The translations under genes were made by a program, and so were the position numbers. The notes below the pieces were generated by a model that ran no database searches, had not been told where the DNA came from, and saw nothing but the letters and a program-made list of their open reading frames with translations. A stretch of DNA of 64,000 nt, from the NCBI GenBank assembly GCA_945867155.1, contig CAMBHL010000001.1:124001-188000 (forward strand). Reading direction: 5' to 3'. This DNA is from an uncultured Eubacteriaceae bacterium (GTDB lineage: Bacteria > Bacillota > Clostridia > Eubacteriales > Eubacteriaceae). Positions 8,526 to 17,758 of the stretch are shown one piece after another; positions within the stretch are counted from its first letter, which is position 1, and the number at the start of each line of letters is the position of its first letter.

Positions 8526-9563
8526 TTAGACAAGATCGGCTAAATCATAGATGAGCTGTTCTGTTTTTTCCCATCCAAGGCAAGGATCGGTGATCGATTT
8601 GCCGTAAGTGCCTTCCCCGATTTCCTGGCGCCCATCTTCAATATAGGATTCAATCATGAGACCCTTGACTAATTTTCGAATATCCTTCGAATGTTTGCAG
8701 CTGTGGAGCACATCTTTGGCAATGCGGATTTGTTCCAAAAAGTTCTTTCCTGAATTGCAGTGATTGGTATCAATGATCACCGCTGGATTTTTTAATTCCG
8801 GTTTTTCCCGATAGGCTTTTAACAAGGCCTGGAGATCTTCATAATGATAATTCGGATAGGACCGCCCGTAACGGTTGACATAACCTCTTAAGATGGCGTG
8901 TGCCAAAGGATTTCCCGTCGACTTAACTTCCCACCCGCGGTATAAGAACGTGTGGCTGTTCTGCGCTGCGACCATGGCATTCATCATCACGGAAAAATCT
9001 CCGGAAGTCGGATTTTTCATGCCTGCCGGAATTCCGATGCCACTGGCGACCAGACGATGCTGCTGATTTTCAACCGACCGCGCACCGACTGCGACATAAG
9101 ACAATAAATCTGACAAATAACGGTGATTTTCCGGATACAGCATTTCGTCTGCGCAGGTTAAACCCGTTTCTTTGACCACACGGGTGTGCATTTCACGAAT
9201 GGCGATCAATCCGGCGAGCATATCTTCCTTAGCGTCAGGATCGGGCTGATGCAGCATGCCTTTGTAGCCCATTCCCGTCGTCCGGGGCTTATTGGTATAA
9301 ACCCGGGGAATAATCAAAATCTTGTCTTTAACCTGTTCTGCGGTTCTCGCCAGACGGCTGGTATAATCCAGAACGGCTGTTTCATTGTCCGCGGAACACG
9401 GCCCGATAATTAACAGAAAGCGATCGTCTTTCCCCGTAAAAATATCCGCAATTTGCTGATCGCGGTCCTCTTTTATTTTTTTAATATGATCATCCAACGG
9501 AAATTCTGCCTTTAATTCCTGAGGGGTCGGCAATTTCCGGTAGAATTTCATCTGCATATCCAT
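8526..9563 (-). CDS. 3-deoxy-7-phosphoheptulonate (DAHP) synthase, type I (AroFGH class)
   Basis: A 345-residue enzyme of the class I, AroG-like type: LLIIGPCSADNETAVLDY, IPRVYTNKPRTTGMGYKG and DTNHCNSGKNFLEQ are the conserved phosphate, metal and substrate motifs. It condenses phosphoenolpyruvate and erythrose-4-phosphate at the entry of the shikimate pathway. The rest of the pathway (aroB, aroA, aroC, chorismate mutase) lies 17 kb away in its own operon, so this step is expressed separately. AAGGAGG precedes the start, and a TACAAT-like -10 lies just upstream. Confidence 0.93.
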   Translation of the reverse strand: MDMQMKFYRKLPTPQELKAEFPLDDHIKKIKEDRDQQIADIFTGKDDRFLLIIGPCSADNETAVLDYTSRLARTAEQVKDKILIIPRVYTNKPRTTGMGYKGMLHQPDPDAKEDMLAGLIAIREMHTRVVKETGLTCADEMLYPENHRYLSDLLSYVAVGARSVENQQHRLVASGIGIPAGMKNPTSGDFSVMMNAMVAAQNSHTFLYRGWEVKSTGNPLAHAILRGYVNRYGRSYPNYHYEDLQALLKAYREKPELKNPAVIIDTNHCNSGKNFLEQIRIAKDVLHSCKHSKDIRKLVKGLMIESYIEDGRQEIGEGTYGKSITDPCLGWEKTEQLIYDLADLV

Positions 9564-9640
9564 GAAAACAAAACCTCCTTAAATTTCCATAGTTTTTATT
9601 GTAACATAAATGCAAAACCATAAAATATTATTTTTTCGTA

Positions 9641-9690
9641 TAAACAAAACACAAAACCGGGTTGAAATCTTTTGATTTCGACCCGGTTTT
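9641..9690 (-). terminator. Terminator of the cation symporter gene
   Basis: Long stem AAAACCGGGT.GAAATC / GATTTC.ACCCGGTTTT with a four-base loop. On the minus strand it is followed by a T-rich tail (GTGTTTTGTTT). It ends the symporter transcript before DAHP synthase. Confidence 0.85.
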
Positions 9691-9720
9691 GTTTAAGCCA
9701 AATACTTTATCTTCTTACAA

Positions 9721-10989
9721 TTACTCTGCCAGTTCTTCGTAACTCACTGTCTTCTTTTCGTCAAAAACGTCGTGATCGAGTTCACCAAGCTTGCCGGAAA
9801 CCAGCATGCCCACCATCACGTCGATATCCACATTCATCACCGTACGGAACATGCCTGCAAACCAGTCAATCCCGATTAAAATCGCAATGGAATCCATGGA
9901 AAGTCCCATCGTCGAAGCCAGGAAGGTGTAGACGATAATCGATCCGCCCGGAACCGAGATGGTCCCCATGCACATGAGGCAGGACAAAAGAATCGCCATA
10001 AAAATCTGATAAGCACTCATGGTCACCCCTGTAGACTGTGCCATGAAGAAAATTGCAGCCACATAGCACTGCGCCGCACCGCAGCTGTTCATGGACATGG
10101 TAATCGGGCCGGTAAAATCCGCAACGCGACGGCTGACACCAAATTTTTCCACTTCATCCTGCATCTTTGTCGGCAGGCAGACGGCACTTGAGGTCGTCGT
10201 TAATGCCATAATCGACATTTTAGAATATTTCTTTGGATATTTAACGAGGTTGGTTTTGGTCAGCGCAGCGGTCAATGGGGTGAAAACCGCAAACTGGATC
10301 AAATCGCCAATTAACAGCAGGCCAAGAAACTTGATCATCGGGATGATCACTTTCATGCCTGTGCTCCCTGCAACATCAGCGAGCAGGCAGAAAATACCGA
10401 TCGGGGCAATTTTCATGACAAATTCGATAATATTGGTGATAATGACATTGACGCCCTTGAGAAATTCTTCAATATTTGTCTTGCCAGTATCTTTCTTGTA
10501 CTTCATCATCCCGGCGCCAAAGAATAACGCAAAAACGATACAGGGAATCATTTCGCCGTTGGCCATCGACTGCAGAACGTTGGTTGGCACAAAATTCGTG
10601 ATCGTATCGATCAGTGATGTATTTTGGACCTTTGCCGCTTTGACGGACCCTGTCAATTTAACGCCGACACCGGGCTGAATCAGAACAGAGAGAAGCACTC
10701 CAAGGGCTGCGGAGCAAATCGTAAAGATAATGATCCACTTGAAAGTGTGTAGGGCCATCTTTCCGACGCCTTTTGTTCCAGACCCAACCGCGCTGGCGAC
10801 AGAGGTCATGACGAGGATCACGACCGACATCTGAATCAGCCGTAGAAATATGGTCCCGATAAATTTAATATTGGAAGCCCAATCTCCTACAATCGAACCG
10901 AAGACCAGACCTCCAACCGTCGCAAGCAAAATCTGCGTCGTCAGGGAGATGTGAAATCCCCTTTTTCCACTTTTTGCCGTGTTTTCCAT
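9721..10989 (-). CDS. Dicarboxylate/amino acid:cation symporter (DAACS family)
   Basis: A 422-residue polytopic membrane protein. The family signatures are present: the Ser-rich re-entrant loop (MALTTTSSAVCLPT), the cation-binding MSMNSCGAAQCYVA helix in place of the usual NMDG motif, and the second hairpin (SVPGGSIIVY). It should import a dicarboxylate or amino acid with Na+ or H+; the substrate cannot be read. The start at 10989 is chosen because GAAGGAGTG is spaced eight bases from that ATG; an upstream in-frame ATG at 11019 has no such site. Confidence 0.9.
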   Translation of the reverse strand: MENTAKSGKRGFHISLTTQILLATVGGLVFGSIVGDWASNIKFIGTIFLRLIQMSVVILVMTSVASAVGSGTKGVGKMALHTFKWIIIFTICSAALGVLLSVLIQPGVGVKLTGSVKAAKVQNTSLIDTITNFVPTNVLQSMANGEMIPCIVFALFFGAGMMKYKKDTGKTNIEEFLKGVNVIITNIIEFVMKIAPIGIFCLLADVAGSTGMKVIIPMIKFLGLLLIGDLIQFAVFTPLTAALTKTNLVKYPKKYSKMSIMALTTTSSAVCLPTKMQDEVEKFGVSRRVADFTGPITMSMNSCGAAQCYVAAIFFMAQSTGVTMSAYQIFMAILLSCLMCMGTISVPGGSIIVYTFLASTMGLSMDSIAILIGIDWFAGMFRTVMNVDIDVMVGMLVSGKLGELDHDVFDEKKTVSYEELAE

Positions 10990-11045
10990 TTTACACTCCT
11001 TCTCTATTTTTGACGCCAACCACCTCCTGCAACAGTTAAATCAAC

Positions 11046-11077
11046 AAGGCGCCTGAAGCTATTGCTTCAGACGCCTT
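11046..11077 (-). terminator. Hairpin in the leader upstream of the symporter
   Basis: Stem AAGGCG.CTGAAGC / GCTTCAG.CGCCTT with a five-base loop. The minus strand continues TTGTTGATTT, a weak U tract. It lies between a good minus-strand promoter and the symporter, so it could be an attenuator of that gene or the terminator of the AEC permease gene upstream. Confidence 0.5.
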
Positions 11078-11115
11078 TGTCTCTGCAATGTGTGGTTTAC
11101 GCTATCCTTATAACA

Positions 11116-11144
11116 ATCTTAACATTTATGTTAAATACTGTCAA
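11116..11144 (-). promoter_or_regulatory. Sigma-A promoter for the cation symporter
   Basis: On the minus strand TTGACA (11139-11144), a 17-base spacer and TAAGAT (11116-11121). The predicted transcript includes the hairpin at 11046-11077 in a leader of about 120 bases. Confidence 0.6.
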
Positions 11145-11175
11145 TTGAAATCGTTTTTATTAAAATTATAATTTT

Positions 11176-12099
11176 TTATAATTGATAAATGTAAATCATT
11201 ATTGGCATCGTCACAATGCAGCACAAAGTCGTCACCACATTAATCATTCCAGCATAATCGGCGTCGCCGCCGTAAATCTGCGCCATCTGCGGAATGGTCG
11301 CCCCTGACGGCGCCGCCATGGCAAGCAAAGAAATTAAAAGAATCTTGCTCTGGTTCGCAATATGCACTTGAGAGAACAGCAGCTTCAAAATCAATATGGC
11401 GAGCAGCGGAAAAGCAACCATGCGAATTGCAATAATCATAAAAATACGCTTATTCTTAAACATCTGAGACCATTTGACGCCGGCGATGACCATACCAATT
11501 GAAATCATGCTGACCGGGCCGAGCATCTGTGAGACATCGTATAAGACCGAGCTCGGGATGCCGTGAATTTCAATGCGGCTGAAAAAGAAGAAAGCGCCTA
11601 AAAGGGTGGCTAAGATATTGATATTTAACAACACTTTTTTAATGCTGATCTTTTCTCCCGGCTGCATCATCATTTTACCGTGGGACCAAAGCAAAAGAGC
11701 CTGAACAAACATAAAACCACTGGCATAAATGATCCACTGCCGCCCCAAAACCGCTGTCACCAAAGGGACAATGAGATTGCCCGCATTCGTATAAATCAAA
11801 GAGCCCCTTTCCACACGGTTTAATTTTAATGGCCGGCTGATGCCGTAAGTGCCTGCGAACAAAAGCGCGTGCATGACGCAGGCTGAAAGCAGCGCTAAAA
11901 GAAAGCCTCTTAAAATCTGATCCGAAAAGTGAATCTGGAAGGCTTCGATCTGCATGCAGGGGACGATAAGGTACAGGCAGACCACAGAGAGGATTCTCGA
12001 ATCCTCAGACTTCAGAAATTTTAATTTGACGATCAGCCATCCCATTCCCATCATGATAAAAAGGACGACAATTTCTTTAAATAAGAGCCACGATATCAT
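11176..12099 (-). CDS. AEC-family transporter (auxin efflux carrier/malate permease type)
   Basis: A 307-residue membrane protein with ten hydrophobic segments in two halves (about 5-60 and 65-130; 160-305). The family trait of Asn/Gly- and Pro-containing crossing helices is seen in YTNAGNLIVPLV and AMAAPSGATIPQMA. Bacterial members move malate, malonate or other organic acids. It lies five bases after the YhaN-like gene on the same strand, but the function gives no clear link. Confidence 0.88.
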   Translation of the reverse strand: MISWLLFKEIVVLFIMMGMGWLIVKLKFLKSEDSRILSVVCLYLIVPCMQIEAFQIHFSDQILRGFLLALLSACVMHALLFAGTYGISRPLKLNRVERGSLIYTNAGNLIVPLVTAVLGRQWIIYASGFMFVQALLLWSHGKMMMQPGEKISIKKVLLNINILATLLGAFFFFSRIEIHGIPSSVLYDVSQMLGPVSMISIGMVIAGVKWSQMFKNKRIFMIIAIRMVAFPLLAILILKLLFSQVHIANQSKILLISLLAMAAPSGATIPQMAQIYGGDADYAGMINVVTTLCCIVTMPIMIYIYQL

Positions 12100-12103
12100 G
12101 TCT

Positions 12104-14491
12104 TTACCTTTCCAGACTAATCCCCATATACGAAATGCCTTCCTGATCCAAGATCATTTTTTCATTCTGGCTGCATGTCAGCAAAATCACCTGGTCGTTT
12201 TCGGCAGCCTTGCTCAAAAACACGACGCCGTCTTTTCGCCGCTGATCGTCGTATTGAACAAAAGGATCGTCCAGAATAAAAGGCATAACCTGCTGACGGT
12301 CGATAATCCCCCGCAAACCGAACCGCAGTGCAAAATAAATCTGATCAATCGTGCCGCCGGATAATTGATCGAGTTCCAGAAGATTGGATGTAATCGGGTC
12401 GACCACTTTGATATTCATCTGATCATCCACGCGCACTTCATGGTATTTATGCGTAATATTATACAATATTCTGCCGATTTTCTCATTCAGACTGCCTGCC
12501 TGATTGGCATGACTGCGCTTGCTATATTGAACAAAGAACGATTCTGCCATATCGCAGGCCCGGATTTCATCTTCATATTCCCGAATCTGCTGAGTGAGCG
12601 CATCGCGCTGTTCCCGAAGCTCTACAGGAGACTTCACCCCGTCAGAAAGACTTTTGTTTTCGCCCTCTAATCTGGCAATTTCCCGCTGAATCGTCTCGAT
12701 CTTTTTATTGACCGCACGCTTTTGTTGTTTTCCCTCTTCCAGCATATCAGACTGATCCGAAACCCGGACAAAGTTTTCGCCATTTAAATCTTCATAAAGT
12801 TTCTGATTTGCCGAAAGTTTCGCCTTGATGTCCATGACCTGGCGTTCGTAATCAAGTCCAGCCTGATAGTCTTCCAATTTCGAAAGGCCCAGAGGCTTCA
12901 ATATTTTTTCACTTTCTGCATTGTCATTTTTAATTTTATTTTGATGGGTCTGAATCTGCTGTTTAAAACTGTTCTTCTGCATTTCCAAATTGGCCAGTTT
13001 CTGATCGCTTTCGGACAACTCGCTGAACGCTTTTAGCAGTCCCAGCATTTTTTCTTTCAGCGCCTCTAAACTCCGGGTTTCGTTGTAGCGTTCCATCAAT
13101 ATCGAGAGATGCACGGCCATCTGATCTTCAGGATCAAAACTCAGCGCCGTATGTTCCCAATCTGCAATACGGTGGTGCCTTGAAAAATACATCCAAAAAC
13201 CAAAAGCGGCCAAAACCGCACCGACGATCATCAATGTCACCCGGATTCCCAAAAGAAGATGCCCAGAACCACTGATGGCCGAAAATAAAATCATCAAAAC
13301 GCCAGCCACAATACAGATTAAATCCAACAGCTTTGAATTTCTGTGATGGCCAAAGGCCTGAAATAAATTGTCATAACGTTCTGAGCGTTTTTCTGTCCGG
13401 CTGTATTGATTTTGAATCTGCTTTAAATCTTCAAGATCTTTCGTCACCTGAAGCGCATTGAAATGACGCAGCCGCGTTTTGAAGTGTTCGGATTCTCTGC
13501 TGGTCTTTTCGATTTCTGTTTGAAGCGTTCTGATCTCCTGATTGATTCGTTCAATCTGGGCTTCAGACTGCCTGCGGTCTTCTTCCAGAAGCAGCAATGT
13601 GTTGTAAGTCGAGACATTGTACTGCTGCGTCTTTTCTTCGTAAGCCGCCAGTTTTTTTTCAAGAGCTTCTCCCTCTTTTTTGATCTCTTCAAGCTTTGAT
13701 TTTTGTGCTTCAAGGGCTTTGACCTTTTGATGCTCTTCTTCGTTCTGCAGGGCTTTATATTGGGTTTTCTGCGCACTCAGTTCCTGATTCAGATCCAATA
13801 TTTTCTTTTGATTAAGGCGCAGTTTCTGATAGACCTCTTCTGACTGTTCCAAACGGTCTTCCAATTCGCTTCGATGGCGAACGGCCATGCCGTAATTCGA
13901 TTTCGTCGCCCTAAAAGTGCCGATGCTTTTCTTTTTCTGATCCAGGTAATCAATAATATGATGAACGGAAACATCGTGGTCATCATTCGCCAGATCGATC
14001 ATTCTGTCGTTAATTTCTTTGGCCAGATCTGCATTTGTCTTTAAGGCCATCTGCCTGAAATTAACAGTATTGTTGTAGATAGAGGAGTTAATCGTCTGAT
14101 ATCCCAAAGGCAGATATTGTTTCGTGACACTATCGTAGGGGAAGGTCGACGTGATGTCTTCGCCTGTAATATTGTCGAACATCTGCACCCCATCACGGGT
14201 TTTGAGAAAATCTCTTTCAATTCTGATCTCCCGTCCCATCTCGTCCACATAAACCAGCGCTCCGCGGTACTGCTCCGAGTAGAGCGGTTTGTACTGTGCA
14301 AAGGTCTCCCGATAAGTCCGGCGTTTTCGGTACGGCTTATAAAAGCCGAAAAGCATCCCTTCAATAAAAGCCTGAATGGTTGATTTTCCCGCTTCATTCG
14401 GACCGTAAATCAAATTCAGTCCGTCATCCAATTCAATGGTTTTATCTTTAAATTTTCCAAATGCAATTAAATGAAGTGTCTTTATTTTCAC
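12104..14491 (-). CDS. YhaN/SbcC-like AAA ATPase, partner of the YhaO-like nuclease
   Basis: A 795-residue SMC/Rad50-type ATPase. The Walker A is GPNEAGKSTIQAF near residue 31. Two long coiled-coil arms surround a central hydrophobic pair of helices at about 395-440 (GVLMILFSAISG and GAVLAAFGFWMYF), a feature of YhaN-type proteins not found in classical SbcC. The signature LSGGTIDQIYFALRFG and Walker B PFILDDPFVQYD are at the C-terminus. Its start overlaps the end of the YhaO-like nuclease gene by four bases. By analogy with the B. subtilis pair it should act in DNA end or recombination processing at the membrane. Confidence 0.85.
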   Translation of the reverse strand: MKIKTLHLIAFGKFKDKTIELDDGLNLIYGPNEAGKSTIQAFIEGMLFGFYKPYRKRRTYRETFAQYKPLYSEQYRGALVYVDEMGREIRIERDFLKTRDGVQMFDNITGEDITSTFPYDSVTKQYLPLGYQTINSSIYNNTVNFRQMALKTNADLAKEINDRMIDLANDDHDVSVHHIIDYLDQKKKSIGTFRATKSNYGMAVRHRSELEDRLEQSEEVYQKLRLNQKKILDLNQELSAQKTQYKALQNEEEHQKVKALEAQKSKLEEIKKEGEALEKKLAAYEEKTQQYNVSTYNTLLLLEEDRRQSEAQIERINQEIRTLQTEIEKTSRESEHFKTRLRHFNALQVTKDLEDLKQIQNQYSRTEKRSERYDNLFQAFGHHRNSKLLDLICIVAGVLMILFSAISGSGHLLLGIRVTLMIVGAVLAAFGFWMYFSRHHRIADWEHTALSFDPEDQMAVHLSILMERYNETRSLEALKEKMLGLLKAFSELSESDQKLANLEMQKNSFKQQIQTHQNKIKNDNAESEKILKPLGLSKLEDYQAGLDYERQVMDIKAKLSANQKLYEDLNGENFVRVSDQSDMLEEGKQQKRAVNKKIETIQREIARLEGENKSLSDGVKSPVELREQRDALTQQIREYEDEIRACDMAESFFVQYSKRSHANQAGSLNEKIGRILYNITHKYHEVRVDDQMNIKVVDPITSNLLELDQLSGGTIDQIYFALRFGLRGIIDRQQVMPFILDDPFVQYDDQRRKDGVVFLSKAAENDQVILLTCSQNEKMILDQEGISYMGISLER

Positions 14492-15579
14492 GTTTGATCT
14501 CCAGTATTCAACAAGCCTTCCAGTCCATAATAAAGGGCTTTCTTTGCGGTTGGATCATCTCCATACCTCCGCATTTCCTGAATAAACTGTCCAATGATAT
14601 TGTCCTGATTTTCTTCAAGCAGTTTATCGACATCGATATTGGGACGCAGCTGCGTCTCGTCAATTTCAACATAGTAAAAAATTTGCTCTAACTGCATGCG
14701 CAGCTGATCAATATCGACGTCAGATCCCGCATAGCCTTTTAAGTAAATGCGAAAATAATCTTCCGCCTTCTGGTGATCATCTGCAAAATCAAGACAAGTC
14801 CGAAGCAGTTCATTTTGTGTCATTTCGGGCGAAATGCGAATGGTCTTTTTTAAGAAGGCGCGCTTTCCGGTTTTAATTTTCTTTAAGGTTAACCGATGAT
14901 GATCGATTTGTCCAAAATAGATGCCGCTTTCTCCAATTTCTTTAAAATTTAAGGGCTCAGGGCAGCCGCAGTAGGCGGCGCGCCGTGTGAGCTGACTGCC
15001 GCGGTGAATATGGCCCAGGGCGACATAGTCAAAATAATCAAACTGCTTTAAATCGATCGGCATATAATCTGAATTTTCAGAAAAGGCATCCCCGTGAAGG
15101 AGCAGAATATTATGATCGTCTTCCGATAAATCGATGTGCGCACCGTTGTAGGGCATTTCACGGTAGGTATCCTTCGTCCACCCAATGCCATAGATGCAAG
15201 TCTTCTGCTCTGGAAAATACACAGATTCCATTTGTCCTTTTTTAAACACCGTGACATTGTCCGGCCAATTAATCAATCCAAAAAGCGACGAAGACGAAAA
15301 ATAGTCGTGGTTGCCCGGACAGATGACCACTTTCGTCGCGCTTAAATGGGCAAACTTATCCGCCACGCGGTTTAAAGCTTTAATCGATATATCCGGCGTA
15401 TCGAACAAATCTCCTGCGATCAGCAGAAAATCAACCTGATTTTTTTCCGCGGTATTGACAATCTGTTCAAAAGTCAGCCAAAGATCCAAGCGGTGGTCTT
15501 TTCCAAAATCCCGGCTGTGATTATTAAAACGAAATGTTCTCTCTAGATGAACATCGCCTGTATGTATAAAAGATATCAT
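14488..15579 (-). CDS. YhaO/SbcD-like metallophosphoesterase (DNA exonuclease)
   Basis: A 363-residue calcineurin-fold nuclease. The metal-binding motifs are in order: FIHTGDVHLERTF (D-x-H), LLIAGDLFDTPD (GDxxD), CPGNHDYF (GNHD), LLLHGDAF and VALGHIHRGS (GHxH). A C-terminal capping and ATPase-docking region follows. Mre11/SbcD relatives cut DNA ends and hairpins together with a Rad50-like ATPase, here the overlapping downstream gene. Transcription diverges from leuA. Confidence 0.9.
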   Translation of the reverse strand: MISFIHTGDVHLERTFRFNNHSRDFGKDHRLDLWLTFEQIVNTAEKNQVDFLLIAGDLFDTPDISIKALNRVADKFAHLSATKVVICPGNHDYFSSSSLFGLINWPDNVTVFKKGQMESVYFPEQKTCIYGIGWTKDTYREMPYNGAHIDLSEDDHNILLLHGDAFSENSDYMPIDLKQFDYFDYVALGHIHRGSQLTRRAAYCGCPEPLNFKEIGESGIYFGQIDHHRLTLKKIKTGKRAFLKKTIRISPEMTQNELLRTCLDFADDHQKAEDYFRIYLKGYAGSDVDIDQLRMQLEQIFYYVEIDETQLRPNIDVDKLLEENQDNIIGQFIQEMRRYGDDPTAKKALYYGLEGLLNTGDQT

Positions 15580-15651
15580 CGTATCATTTCCTTTACCGTT
15601 TCTGATGTTTGATTTTTATTATAACACAGATCATGAATTTTCTTTTTTTAC

Positions 15652-15680
15652 TTGACATCTCTTTTTCTAACCGTTACTAT
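15652..15680 (+). promoter_or_regulatory. Promoter of the leuA T-box transcript
   Basis: TTGACA at 15652-15657, a 17-base spacer and TACTAT at 15675-15680. The expected transcription start is about 15687, just at the beginning of the T-box leader. Confidence 0.85.
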
Positions 15681-15687
15681 TAGGACA

Positions 15688-15966
15688 ACGCAATGAAGAG
15701 GAATATTAGAAAATTGTAAGCGTCCAGAGAGCTATTGGTTGGTGCGAAATAGTCGCTGAATTTTTTTGAACTGGCCTTCGAGCGGTTGGCTGAACGAATT
15801 TCAAGTAGGCACACCGGTTCCTGTCCGTTATCACAGGAGGATATAATCTTTTGACAAAGACGTATCTGTAACAAGGCATTTTGTTGATTCAAAATGTGAA
15901 ATAGAGTGGTACCGCGATTGAGATTGAAATGATCGCCTCTATGCTTTTGCATAGAGGCGATTTTTA
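15688..15966 (+). promoter_or_regulatory. T-box riboswitch, leucine-type (CUG specifier)
   Basis: All T-box landmarks are present. Stem I holds the AGAGAGCT.GGTTGGTGCGAA distal region, and the specifier loop reads GAA-CTG-G, so the specifier codon at 15771-15773 is CUG (Leu). The T-box sequence TGGTACCGCG is at 15907-15916. The terminator hairpin GATCGCCTCTATGC / GCATAGAGGCGA with a T tail is at 15931-15966. Uncharged tRNA-Leu should stabilise the antiterminator and allow leuA transcription, which fits the downstream enzyme. Confidence 0.95.
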
Positions 15967-16012
15967 TTTCTAAGATTGAAAATTTAAAATGTTTGATAGG
16001 AGGACTTTTACT

Positions 16013-17698
16013 ATGATGAATCCAAAAAAATACAAACGGAATTATTTTATGCCCCCAGAACCCTGCACGGATTGGGTGAATAAAGAATACATCGACCATC
16101 CCCCCATATGGTGTTCAGTCGATCTTCGGGACGGCAACCAGGCCTTGATTATCCCGATGAGTCTTGAAGAAAAAATCGATTATTTTAAATATCTCGTTAA
16201 GGTCGGCTTTAAAGAAATCGAAGTCGGTTTCCCTGCGGCTTCTGAGACAGAATACGAATTTTTAAGAACCTTAATCGAACAAGATTTAATTCCAGACGAT
16301 GTCACGGTTCAAGTCTTAACTCAGGCTCGGGAACACATCATCAAAAAAACCTTTGAATCCCTCAAAGGCTGTCACCACGCCATCGTGCATTTGTACAATT
16401 CGACCTCGCGCCAGCAGCGGGAACAGGTTTTCAAGAAATCCAAAGCTGAAATTCTGCAGATGGCGGTTGACGGTGCCAAAATGCTCAACGATTTAGCTAA
16501 AGAAACGCCGGGCAACTTCCAATTTGAATATTCTCCAGAAAGTTTCACTGGAACAGAAGTGGATTACGCCTGTGATGTGTGCAATGCCGTTTTGGATGTC
16601 TGGCAGCCGACAGCGGAAAACAAGACCATCATCAACCTTCCGGTTACAGTTGAACTTTCTCTTCCTCACGTTTATGCCAGCCAGATCGAATACATGGACA
16701 AACATTTAAAATACCGCGATAATGTAATTCTCTCCCTTCACCCGCACAATGACCGGGGATGCGGCGTCGCAGATACCGAACTCGGGCTTTTGGCCGGCGC
16801 CGACCGTGTCGAAGGCACCTTATTCGGCAACGGCGAAAGAACCGGCAATGTCGACATTATCACTCTGGCCCTCAACATGTACACCCACGGCGTCGATCCC
16901 AAATTGGACTTCAGTCACTTGCCTGAATTAATCAAAGCCTATGAACGGGATACCCGGATGCACGTGTATGAACGTCAGCCTTATTCAGGAGCCCTCGTCT
17001 TTGCCGCCTTCTCAGGCAGCCACCAGGATGCGATCGCCAAAGGCATGAAGATGGCCAGAGAAAGTGAAGATCATCATTGGGATGTGCCGTACTTGACCAT
17101 CAACCCTGAAGATTTAGGCCGCAAATACGACAAAGACGTCATCCGCATCAATTCCCAGTCCGGGAAGGGCGGCATCGGATTTATTCTCGAACACAATTAC
17201 GGCTTCAACCTGCCGAAGAAAATGCGCGACCATTTGAGAAATCTCGTGAAAAATGTCTCAGATCATGGCCACCGCGAATTAAAACCTGAAGAAGTCTATC
17301 AGATTTTCATGGATCATTACGTCAACAAAGAAGACTACTTCAGTATTCCAAGCGCGCACTTTGAACAGCTTTCGGACGGCAAAATCCGTGCGCATTTGAC
17401 CATTAACAACGAAGGAGATTTGGGCGACTACAGTGAAATTGGAAACGGCCGCATCGACGCCGTCACCAATACGGTGATTCAGCACATTCACACGCCGATC
17501 AAGGATTTGTCTTACAGCGAACATGCCCTCGAAAAGGGATCTAATTCCCGCGCTGTCGCGTATATCGGATTGACTCTTGACGATGGCCGCGAAGTCTGGG
17601 GCGCCGGCATTGACAACGATATTATCGTCGCCTCTATCCGCGCTTTGGTTTCAGCCATCAATCACATCGGGGCCGAAAAACCTGAAAATCAAAAATAA
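16013..17698 (+). CDS. leuA: 2-isopropylmalate synthase (LeuA, long type 2 form)
   Basis: A 561-residue enzyme of the long LeuA2 type. The HMGL-like barrel has the signature CSVDLRDGNQAL near residue 35 and metal-binding histidines in SLHPHNDRGCGVA; GNGERTGNVDI is the third signature. A C-terminal LeuA regulatory domain (about 430-555) should mediate leucine feedback. It makes 2-isopropylmalate from 2-ketoisovalerate and acetyl-CoA. AGGAGG at 15999-16004 selects ATG 16013 (or 16016), not the upstream in-frame ATG at 15989. Expression is governed by the T-box leader. Confidence 0.95.
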   Translation: MMNPKKYKRNYFMPPEPCTDWVNKEYIDHPPIWCSVDLRDGNQALIIPMSLEEKIDYFKYLVKVGFKEIEVGFPAASETEYEFLRTLIEQDLIPDDVTVQVLTQAREHIIKKTFESLKGCHHAIVHLYNSTSRQQREQVFKKSKAEILQMAVDGAKMLNDLAKETPGNFQFEYSPESFTGTEVDYACDVCNAVLDVWQPTAENKTIINLPVTVELSLPHVYASQIEYMDKHLKYRDNVILSLHPHNDRGCGVADTELGLLAGADRVEGTLFGNGERTGNVDIITLALNMYTHGVDPKLDFSHLPELIKAYERDTRMHVYERQPYSGALVFAAFSGSHQDAIAKGMKMARESEDHHWDVPYLTINPEDLGRKYDKDVIRINSQSGKGGIGFILEHNYGFNLPKKMRDHLRNLVKNVSDHGHRELKPEEVYQIFMDHYVNKEDYFSIPSAHFEQLSDGKIRAHLTINNEGDLGDYSEIGNGRIDAVTNTVIQHIHTPIKDLSYSEHALEKGSNSRAVAYIGLTLDDGREVWGAGIDNDIIVASIRALVSAINHIGAEKPENQK

Positions 17699-17718
17699 AC
17701 TTTTATTGAGAAGAACTA

Positions 17719-17758
17719 AAAAACAGTGATTAGAAAAACTTTCTAATCACTGTTTTTT
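17719..17758. terminator. Bidirectional terminator between leuA and the AI-2E permease
   Basis: Stem AAACAGTGATTAGAAA / TTTCTAATCACTGTTT with a T run on the plus side and an A-rich flank on the other. It overlaps the last codons of the convergent permease gene. Confidence 0.85.
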
